The translations under genes and the position numbers were made by a program. DNA of 8,222 nucleotides, from contig CAKRKX010000094.1 of assembly GCA_934358675.1 (NCBI GenBank), positions 1 through 8,222 on the forward strand, given 5' to 3'. Shown one piece after another: positions 1 to 6,300 of the stretch. This DNA comes from an uncultured Agathobacter sp. Its GTDB lineage: Bacteria; Bacillota; Clostridia; Lachnospirales; Lachnospiraceae. Below the pieces are notes generated by a model, which saw only the letters and a list, made by a program, of their open reading frames with translations, did no database searches and was not told where the DNA came from. Within the stretch, counting starts at the first letter, position 1; each line of letters starts with the position of its first letter.

Positions 1-498
1 CTTATCTCCCATGGAGAAGACTTCCACACCCTGCTTCTCTCCGTTGATCTGCAACTGTTCGATTGCAGCCGGACGATACACATCACATGCAGCAAGAAGT
101 GTTTTCTTACCTTTTGTCTTAAGCTTGCCTGCGATCTTGGCGGTCGTTGTCGTCTTACCGGCACCCTGTAAACCAACCATCATAATGACCGTCAGTTCCT
201 TGCCCGGGCGAAAAGCGATCTCCGTTGTCTCGGAGCCCATGAGATTTACCATCTCTTCGTTTACGATCTTGATCACCATCTGTCCCGGATTGAGTCCGCT
301 CATAACATCCTGACCGATCGCGCGCTCCTGCACATCCTTGACAAACTTCTTAACGACTCTAAAGTTAACATCCGCTTCGAGCAGAGCCATCTTGACTTCA
401 CGGAGTGCCGTCTTGACATCATCCTCGGTCAGTCTGCCCTTGCTGCGCAGATTCTTAAATACATTCTGCAGTTTTTCGGAAAGACTGTCAAATGCCAT
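1..498 (-). CDS. ffh: Signal recognition particle protein Ffh, N-terminal part (runs off the window)
   Basis: This is the SRP54 GTPase, which with the small SRP RNA binds signal sequences emerging from the ribosome and docks on FtsY to deliver membrane and secreted proteins to the translocon. The 166 visible residues start MAFDSLSEKLQNVFKNLR and cover the helical N domain (about 1-90) and the start of the G domain. The P-loop GLQGAGKTT is at 109-117 and the SRP-family G2 motif DVYRPAA at 139-145. The rest of the G domain and the methionine-rich M domain lie beyond the left edge. The ATG lies one base past the ylxM stop, with GAGGAG seven bases upstream inside ylxM, so the two genes are probably translationally coupled. 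Nothing in the visible part is abnormal. Identity is certain from the motif set and the YlxM neighbour. Confidence 0.98.
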   Translation of the reverse strand, partial: MAFDSLSEKLQNVFKNLRSKGRLTEDDVKTALREVKMALLEADVNFRVVKKFVKDVQERAIGQDVMSGLNPGQMVIKIVNEEMVNLMGSETTEIAFRPGKELTVIMMVGLQGAGKTTTTAKIAGKLKTKGKKTLLAACDVYRPAAIEQLQINGEKQGVEVFSMGDK

Positions 499-499
499 C

Positions 500-844
500 C
501 TACAACTCCTCTATAATCTGATTCGATATTGCCTCTATCCGCTCCACAAGCTGTTCATCCTTTGACTCATGGAACTGTTCAGTCAATGTGTGAATGGTCT
601 CCACATCCTTCTTAACGGATAAGAACTTTCTTACCAAATGAAGCTTCTGTTCGTAATCAGCCAGCTTCTTGTTACATCGCTTGATCATGTCCGCAACACC
701 CTGTCTGCTGATTCCCTCCTCACCGGCAATCTCACCGAGCGAGAGATCGTTAAACACGAAGTCTTCATAGATACGGCGCTGATGTTCGTTCAACAGTTCG
801 CCATAAAAATCATATAAATAGGTCTGTTCTAATTTTTCTTCCAC
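500..844 (-). CDS. ylxM: YlxM/p13-family SRP-associated helix-turn-helix protein
   Basis: This is a small protein of 114 residues, similar to the roughly 110 residues usual for the family. The family signature [19 protein letters not shown] is at about 11-29. A sigma-70 region-4-like helix-turn-helix follows at about 35-56 ([17 protein letters not shown]), and the charged C-terminal tail is probably helical. YlxM is nearly always encoded beside ffh; in Streptococcus mutans it has been reported to bind the SRP and alter Ffh/FtsY GTPase activity, so it is an SRP accessory factor rather than a proven transcription regulator. I chose the GTG at 844-842 because AAGGTG lies six bases upstream and the product then begins where the family normally does. 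The longer frame from a TTG at 889 would start on the -35 box of the promoter, so it is not credible. A GTG at 853 is a weaker alternative. Confidence 0.93.
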   Translation of the reverse strand: MEEKLEQTYLYDFYGELLNEHQRRIYEDFVFNDLSLGEIAGEEGISRQGVADMIKRCNKKLADYEQKLHLVRKFLSVKKDVETIHTLTEQFHESKDEQLVERIEAISNQIIEEL

Positions 845-850
845 ATCAAT

Positions 851-856
851 CACCTT
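851..856 (-). promoter_or_regulatory. Ribosome binding site of ylxM
   Basis: AAGGTG lies six bases before the GTG at 844-842 and is what decides the ylxM start. The predicted transcription start (about 854-856) is at or next to this site, so the untranslated leader would be only about 10-12 bases. Confidence 0.55.
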
Positions 857-860
857 GGAT

Positions 861-889
861 ACTTTACCATAACATAAAAAAGGTGTCAA
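861..889 (-). promoter_or_regulatory. Promoter for ylxM-ffh (sigma-A type, extended -10)
   Basis: A perfect -35 box TTGACA (889-884) is followed by a 17-base spacer and TAAAGT (866-861), which matches the -10 consensus at four of six positions. The spacer ends TGG, giving the extended -10 form TG-N directly before the -10 box. Transcription should start near 854-856, just upstream of the ylxM GTG. The -35 box is part of the 3' arm of the terminator hairpin that ends the upstream unit, so the end of one operon and the start of the next share the same bases. This is read from sequence alone. Confidence 0.75.
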
Positions 890-908
890 GTATTTTTTCT
901 TGACACCT
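876..908 (-). terminator. Rho-independent terminator after the ftsY-ilvA unit
   Basis: On the minus strand a perfect 10-bp stem (AGGTGTCAAG at 908-899 with CTTGACACCT at 890-881) encloses an eight-base A-rich loop and is followed by an unbroken run of T to 876. This has terminator form only for leftward transcription. On the plus strand the hairpin exists but the T run after it is displaced by a CACA. Confidence 0.85.
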
Positions 909-927
909 CACATTTTTCTTAATACTC

Positions 928-961
928 ATGATTTCTCCGTTCTTCGAACTCTCGAAATCAT
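928..961 (-). repeat. Inverted repeat / nested stem-loop (H3) between ilvA and ylxM
   Basis: ATGATTTC (961-954) pairs with GAAATCAT (935-928) over 8 bp. Inside it GTTC (949-946) pairs with GAAC (942-939) around a three-base loop. The two helices are separated by a purine-rich internal loop, GAGA against GGA, that could form G-A pairs. It has no T run, so it is not a terminator. It abuts H2 with no spacer. Confidence 0.6.
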
Positions 962-1010
962 AACAGACATGCGCAATCCGGACTGATCGTCCTACTTGCT
1001 TATGTCCGTT
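962..1010 (-). repeat. Inverted repeat / three-segment stem-loop (H2) between ilvA and ylxM
   Basis: The outer helix pairs 1010-1002 with 970-962 (9 bp including one G-U on the minus-strand RNA). Inside it GCAA (999-996) pairs with TTGC (976-973), then GGAC (992-989) with GTCC (983-980) around the loop GATCA. Small internal loops separate the helices. No protein-coding role is evident and there is no T run. Confidence 0.5.
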
Positions 1011-1012
1011 TA

Positions 1013-1073
1013 TCCGTCAAATAAATAAGCAGCTTTGCCTGCAAGCAGTCATGCTGCTTATTTGCTTAACGGA
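1013..1073 (-). repeat. Long hairpin (H1) directly after ilvA, 21-bp stem
   Basis: Starting ten bases after the ilvA stop, minus-strand bases 1073-1053 fold back on 1033-1013. Of 21 positions, 18 are Watson-Crick pairs, two are G-U and one is a C-A mismatch. The central 11 bp (1063-1053 with 1033-1023) are perfect. The two G-U pairs exist only in minus-strand RNA, supporting a transcribed structure rather than a DNA palindrome. The 19-base loop contains a further small CTG/CAG pairing. It could act as a weak terminator, a 3'-end stabiliser or a double-stranded RNase substrate. Confidence 0.7.
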
Positions 1074-1082
1074 AGTATTCGC

Positions 1083-2294
1083 TCAGATCATCGTTCTCAC
1101 GATCTTCGGCATATATCCGGCCTTCTCCAAAGCCTTAAGGATCTGGTTCTTGTGATCCGTTCCGAAGCACTCCAGCGTGATCCGAAGCTCCACTGCCGCA
1201 TTGCGGTTCGTGGATACAAACTGGTTGTGCTCAAGCTTGATGACGTTACCCTGCTCCTTCGCAAGACGGTCCGCAACCTTTGCAAGCTCGCCCGGCTTAT
1301 CCGGAAGAAGTACGGAAACGGTAAAGATACGGTCACGGAAGATCAGTCCCTGCTGTACAACAGAAGACATTGTGATGACATCCATATTGCCGCCGCTGAG
1401 GATAGAAACCACTCTCTTATCCTTCACATCCAGATGCTTTAAGGCGGCAACGGTCAGAAGTCCGGAATTCTCAACAACCATCTTGTGATTTTCCACCATA
1501 TCAAGGAAGCTTACCACAAGCTCATCATCGGTTACGGTGATAATGTCATCGAGATTCTTCTGAATATATGGGAAGATATTGCTTCCCGGTGTCTTTACGG
1601 CAGTACCGTCTGCAATCGTGTTGACGCTCGGAAGTGTTGTCACCTTGCCTGCCTCAAACGAAGCCTGCATACAGTTGGCGCCTGCCGGCTCCACACCGAT
1701 GACTTTGATCTTCGGGTTGAGAAGCTTTGCCAGTGTCGATACGCCGGTTGCCAGTCCGCCGCCACCGATCGGAACAAGAATATACTCGACAAGCGGAAGC
1801 TCTTTGAAGATCTCCATCGCGATCGTTCCCTGTCCGGTCGCTACCGCAAGATCGTCAAAAGGATGAATGAAGGTGTATCCGTTCTTCTCTGCAAGCTCCA
1901 AAGCATGTGCGCATGCCTCATCGTACACATCTCCGTATAATACAACCTCTGCGCCGTAGCTCTTCGTGCGGTTTACCTTGATCAGAGGTGTTGTGGTCGG
2001 CATTACAATAACCGCTTTGCAGCCGTAGCACTTTGCAGCGTAAGCCACACCCTGCGCATGGTTTCCTGCAGAAGCGGTAATGAGTCCCTTCGCTCTCTCC
2101 TCATCGGTCAGTGTGCTGATCTTGTAGTAAGCGCCTCTTACCTTGTAGGCTCCGGTGAACTGCATGTTCTCCGGCTTTAAATAAACCTTGTTTCCGGTCT
2201 GCTCGCTTAAAAAGTCACTGTACACAAGCTTTGTCTCAAGTGTGACCTCTTTGACCTTCTCGCTGGCCTCCTCAAATTTATCAAGTGTCAACAT
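1083..2294 (-). CDS. ilvA: Threonine ammonia-lyase (threonine dehydratase), medium form with ACT domain
   Basis: This cytosolic PLP enzyme deaminates L-threonine to 2-oxobutanoate and ammonia, the first step towards isoleucine. It is 403 residues, the usual length of the medium form. The fold-type II motifs are present: TGAYKVRGA with the PLP-binding lysine K51, SAGNHAQG at 75-82, the phosphate-binding glycine loop PIGGGG at 175-180, and SGGN at 300-303. A single ACT-like regulatory domain follows at about 322-400, so allosteric control is likely; the ligand cannot be read from the sequence. The ATG at 2294 is chosen because AGGAGG lies nine bases upstream; the longer frame to 2321 runs inside ftsY. 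It follows ftsY by four bases and so shares its transcript, with no room for a T-box or leader peptide. A serine-dehydratase role is possible but less likely. The neighbours give no isoleucine-pathway context. Confidence 0.94.
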   Translation of the reverse strand: MLTLDKFEEASEKVKEVTLETKLVYSDFLSEQTGNKVYLKPENMQFTGAYKVRGAYYKISTLTDEERAKGLITASAGNHAQGVAYAAKCYGCKAVIVMPTTTPLIKVNRTKSYGAEVVLYGDVYDEACAHALELAEKNGYTFIHPFDDLAVATGQGTIAMEIFKELPLVEYILVPIGGGGLATGVSTLAKLLNPKIKVIGVEPAGANCMQASFEAGKVTTLPSVNTIADGTAVKTPGSNIFPYIQKNLDDIITVTDDELVVSFLDMVENHKMVVENSGLLTVAALKHLDVKDKRVVSILSGGNMDVITMSSVVQQGLIFRDRIFTVSVLLPDKPGELAKVADRLAKEQGNVIKLEHNQFVSTNRNAAVELRITLECFGTDHKNQILKALEKAGYMPKIVRTMI

Positions 2295-2298
2295 GTTC

Positions 2299-3261
2299 CT
2301 ATTCCTCCTCGTTTCCGTCACTGTCCTTCTTATCCTTTACGTCAAACAACGCATTTACAAATTCATCCGAATCAAATTTCTGCAGGTCATCGATTGTCTC
2401 GCCGACACCGATGTACTTCACCGGCACCGCAAGCTCCGACTGGATTGCCACAGCGATACCGCCTTTTGCCGTACCGTCCATCTTCGTTAAAACGATACCG
2501 GAAATTTTAGCTACATCGGAAAATTCCTTCGCCTGTACCAAAGCGTTCTGTCCGGTTGTCGCATCGAGTACAACCAGCGTCTCGCGGTATGCATCCGGAT
2601 ATTCCTTCTCCAGAATGCGGTTGATCTTGCCAAGCTCATTCATCAGATTCTTCTTATTATGAAGTCTTCCCGCCGTATCAACAAGAAGCACATCCGCGTT
2701 GCGCGCCTTGGCTGCCGCTGTCGCATCGTAGACGACTGCGCCCGGGTCCGCACCTTCCGTTCCACCGATCATCTCCACTCCGGAGCGGTTCGCCCACTCC
2801 TTAAGCTGATCACCGGCTGCCGCACGGAACGTATCCGCACCGGCAAGGATGACTTTCTTTCCCTGACTCTTTAACTTGCCGGCAAGCTTTCCGACCGTCG
2901 TTGTCTTTCCGACGCCGTTGACACCGATCACAAGAACGACGGACTTCTCATTTTCGAAACGGTATGCCGTCTCCTCGACTTTCATCTGCTCCTTGATACT
3001 GTCGATCAGAAGCTGCTTACACTCTGCCGGATCCTTGATATGATTCTCCTTCACCTTGGCACAAAGATCGTCAAGGATCGCCTCGGTCGCTTTCACACCG
3101 AGATCGCCCATGATCAGGATTTCTTCAAGTTCCTCGTAGAATTCCTCATCGATTTTGGAAAATCCGCTGAATACCGCATCAATTCCGGATACAATATTAT
3201 CTCTCGTCTTTGTCAGTCCCGCTACCAGGCGGCTGAAAAAGCCTTTCTTTTCCTCGCTCAT
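2299..3261 (-). CDS. ftsY: Signal recognition particle receptor FtsY
   Basis: This is the membrane-associated GTPase that pairs with Ffh and releases ribosome-nascent chains to the Sec translocon. At 320 residues it is the short form, without the long acidic A domain of E. coli FtsY. A basic, amphipathic N-terminal stretch (GFFSRLVAGLTKTR, 7-20) is the likely membrane-targeting helix. The N domain follows to about 100, then the G domain with P-loop GVNGVGKTT (113-121), DTFRAAA (143-149), DTAGR (195-199), TKMDG (259-263) and the closing GVGE (286-289). The C-terminus is unusually charged (KDKKDSDGNEEE); its last codons also carry the ilvA ribosome binding site. The ATG has AAAGGA seven bases upstream and overlaps the stop of a 22-codon frame as ATGA. 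Confidence 0.98.
   Translation of the reverse strand: MSEEKKGFFSRLVAGLTKTRDNIVSGIDAVFSGFSKIDEEFYEELEEILIMGDLGVKATEAILDDLCAKVKENHIKDPAECKQLLIDSIKEQMKVEETAYRFENEKSVVLVIGVNGVGKTTTVGKLAGKLKSQGKKVILAGADTFRAAAGDQLKEWANRSGVEMIGGTEGADPGAVVYDATAAAKARNADVLLVDTAGRLHNKKNLMNELGKINRILEKEYPDAYRETLVVLDATTGQNALVQAKEFSDVAKISGIVLTKMDGTAKGGIAVAIQSELAVPVKYIGVGETIDDLQKFDSDEFVNALFDVKDKKDSDGNEEE
2304..2309 (-). promoter_or_regulatory. Ribosome binding site of ilvA
   Basis: A full AGGAGG inside the last codons of ftsY, nine bases before the ATG at 2294. It fixes the ilvA start against the longer in-frame extension and means translation of ilvA starts as ribosomes finish ftsY. Confidence 0.8.
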
Positions 3262-3326
3262 TCATCTGTCCTTTCTGCCCTGTCATCATCGACACAACGC
3301 ACGTCCGCCGGAACGTGATACGTCAT
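3258..3326 (-). CDS. Possible 22-residue micro-protein or leader peptide before ftsY
   Basis: In the 93-base smc-ftsY gap an ATG at 3326 opens a 22-codon frame. The product starts MTYHVPADVRC and ends DDDRAERTDE. It has GAAGGG six bases upstream (3338-3333), and its TGA overlaps the ftsY ATG as ATGA, the usual form for translational coupling. The frame spans most of the gap and also contains the ftsY ribosome binding site. The product is hydrophilic, with no signal peptide or membrane segment, one cysteine and an acidic tail. I do not recognise it. A frame this short can arise by chance, so it could simply be a translated leader whose role is to feed ribosomes to ftsY, or nothing at all. Confidence 0.4.
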   Translation of the reverse strand: MTYHVPADVRCVDDDRAERTDE

Positions 3327-3332
3327 GTTTTA

Positions 3333-3338
3333 CCCTTC
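3333..3338 (-). promoter_or_regulatory. Ribosome-binding-site-like sequence in the smc-ftsY gap
   Basis: GAAGGG stands six bases before the ATG at 3326. It is the main reason to take the 22-codon frame seriously, because the ftsY ATG has its own separate site (AAAGGA) much closer to it. Confidence 0.45.
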
Positions 3339-3354
3339 ATCCGGTTTACTTCAT

Positions 3355-6300
3355 TTATTCTGTCAGATCATTCTCGATCAGGTTGACCGATACGAGCGTC
3401 GAAACGCCCTTCTCCTGCATTGTGATTCCATAGAGTCGGTCCGCCGCAGCCATCGTACCGCGTCGATGCGTAATAACGATAAACTGTGTATTCTTCGTCA
3501 ATTTATTCAGATAACTTGCAAAACGCGTAACGTTCGAATCGTCAAGCGCAGCCTCGATCTCGTCCAACAGACAGAATGGCGACGGCTTCAACGCCTGAAT
3601 TGCAAACAGTAATGCGATCGCAGTCAAAGCCTTCTCTCCACCGGAAAGCTGCATCATGTTCTGTAACTTCTTTCCCGGCGGCTGTGCGATAATACGGATG
3701 CCGCACTCTAAGATATCCTCATCCTCAACCAGCTCAAGTGTTCCGTGTCCGCCACCGAAGAGGTGCTTAAACGACGCGTCAAACTCCTTCTGGATCTCTC
3801 CGAATTTCTCCGAGAACTGCTTACGCATTCCATTGTCGAGATCCTCAATAATACCAACCAGCGTCTGCTCTGCCTCAACAAGATCATCATGCTGTCCCTT
3901 TAAGAACTGATAGCGCTCCGACACTTCCTTGTATTCCTCGATCGCATTGACATTGACATCACCGAGCTTACGGATCTCGTCCTTGACCTCGGCAACCATC
4001 TTCTTTAACGCGGTCAGATCATCGTAGATGTCATTCTGCAGCTCCAGTGCCGCATGCGGTGTCAATTCGTATTCTTCCCATAGGTAATTCGTCTGGTACT
4101 CGCCGGCTTCCTTTAACTTTTCTCGCTGGTTGTTCAGACGGAAGATCTCCTTATCGAGATCGTTACAGCGCTTGGAAATTTCTTCCTGTTTCTGGAAAAA
4201 GCCTCTGTAATCGGCAGACATCTGTTCCTTCTTTGCAACGCTCTCTTTTAACTCGTCCTCAAGCTTTCCGTGTGATTCGCCGGAAGCAGCGATCGTCTTT
4301 TTAATCTCCTCGATATCCTGCTGCTTTTTCCTGGCGTCTTCCTTGGACTGTTTTGCATTCTCCACCAGTTCGGCACGCTCCGCATCAAACTTCTCAACCT
4401 CACTGTTGATTCGCTCAATATTGACCTGCGCGAATTCTACCTTCTGACGGATATTTGCAGTCTCAAGCTGAATGTTGGACAATTTCTGGGAAGCCTCATT
4501 TTCGAGTTTGGCCTGTTCTTCAAGTGTTTTCTGGAAGGCAGCGGCTTCCTCGTTGATCTCCCGCTCACGCTTCTTGGAGTACTCGATCTCATCGAGGATC
4601 TGCTTCTTGTTATTATCGATCTCCTCGATCTGCTGTTCGATCTGCGCCTTTTCTCCCATCAATCCGGTGAATACAGCCTCGCTCTCATTGCGCTGCTGCT
4701 TCGCCTGATCCACATTCATCTTCGCAGTGTTCTGAAGCAGATACTTCTGCTGCAACGTCTCCTTCGCCTCTTCAAGTTCATCCGCATTGAGCTCGATCGC
4801 GGTCTGAATATCCTCTCTGCGGTTCTTCAGATCCGAAAGTTCCTTCCGGATGGATTCCACTTTCTTTTCCAGTTCCTCGATCTCACGCTTTCTTGCAAGA
4901 AGATTCGACGAATTCTTGAATGCACCACCGGTCATGGAACCGCCCGGGCTTAAATACTCGCCCTCTAGCGTAACAATATGTAAACTGTAATGATTCTTCT
5001 TTGCCAAAGCGATCGCATGGTCGATCGTATCCACGACAAGCACGCGTCCCAAGAGATAGGCAGCTACTTCATCGTATTTCTTATCGCATTTCACCAGCCG
5101 GTTTGCGATACCGAGCACCCCCTCTTCATCAAGCAGTGTCTCGTTCTTCGGATTCCCCTTCGCGCTCACACTCGTCAACGGAAGGAATGTCGCACGTCCG
5201 AGACGATTCTGCTTCAAAAAGCCGATCATCTTCTTTGCCGTAGTTTCATCCTCAGTCACGATATTCTGGATATTACCGCCTAAAGCTGTCTCGATCGCTG
5301 TCTCGTACTTCTTCTCCACCTGGATCAGATCCGACACAACGCCGAGAAGTCCCGGATTGGAACTTTTCTGCTCCATGACTTTGCGGATACTGTTTCCGTA
5401 TCCGTCGTAACGCTCCGCAATATTTTTCAGTGATTCGAGTCTCGACTGCTGCTTGTGGAATGCTGTCTGGTTTTCCTCAAGCTTTTGTCCGTTCTCACGA
5501 AGCTTATGACGCCACTCTTTTTCTTTTTGCGTCAATTCTTCTTCTTTTTTCTTTAACTCAATGATCTCCAGACTTACCGCCTCAAGATCCTTCTGGTAAT
5601 CCGCAAGGACTGTATTTAAGTCCGCTTCCTGCGTCTTTCGGTCAAGCAGTCGCTTGCCAAGCTCCGCCTTGCGGATATTGATCTGCTCGAGCATGGTATC
5701 GAAACGCTGCTGCTTCGACTGGATGCCCGCTTTATTGTTCAGTAATTCGTATAATTCTTTCTGTCCATTCTCGATGCCCTGATTACAGCGTGCGATCTCC
5801 TGCTGCACTTCGGTCAGTTTTGCCTGTGCCTCGTCCTGACGCTTCTGCACTTCGGCTAACTGCTCATCGAGTTTTTCTTTCTCAGCGACGTAAGTAGCGC
5901 TTGATTTGCTACGCTCCGCCTTCTCCTGATCGATTGCATCGAGTCGGCTCTGCAGATGCTCGTCCGTCATCTCCGCCGTATGGATCTGCTCGGTCAAGAT
6001 CTGGATCTGGCTTTCTAACTTCTCCTTCATCACAGACGTATTGCTGATATTCTCACGGATGGAATTAATCTTCTCATCCATCTCAGTCATACTTTGTCCG
6101 AGCTGTTCGTACTCCTGACGGATCTTCTCATAGTCCGCATTGCTCTCTTTGAGCTGCGCATCCGCGATCTGAAACTTTTCTTCTACTTCTTTCTGCTGCT
6201 CGCTGATCTGCTCCGACTCAAGAAGATACATATTGACATCGTACTCTTTGAGTTCGCTTTTCTTCTTCAGATAGGTCTTCGCTTTTTCCGACTGGCGTTC

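Noticed and set aside
845..889. 15-residue N-terminal extension of YlxM from a TTG at 889
   Set aside because: The extension would begin on the -35 box and run through the -10 box of the ylxM promoter, lacks a ribosome binding site and is not part of the family's usual N-terminus.
900..930. Plus-strand promoter starting with the TTGACA at 900-905
   Set aside because: It is only the mirror copy of the terminator arm. No acceptable -10 box lies 16-18 bases downstream and no plus-strand gene follows.
881..1073. Small SRP RNA (4.5S/scRNA) gene, tempting because it lies next to ylxM-ffh
   Set aside because: The conserved SRP Alu/S-domain features, namely the GNAR-capped helix with its asymmetric internal loops, are not present.
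884..1083. T-box leader or tRNA-like element, suggested by the TTCGAA in H3
   Set aside because: There is no T-box consensus sequence, no acceptor, D or anticodon arm, and the downstream genes (ylxM, ffh) are not amino-acid genes.
1485..1940. Plus-strand open frame of 151 codons opposite ilvA
   Set aside because: It is antisense to conserved catalytic segments of threonine ammonia-lyase and has no recognisable motif. The same applies to the frames at 1035-1442 and 1579-1866.
2295..2321. Nine-residue extension of IlvA from 2321
   Set aside because: It lies inside ftsY and would include the strong AGGAGG that serves the ATG at 2294.
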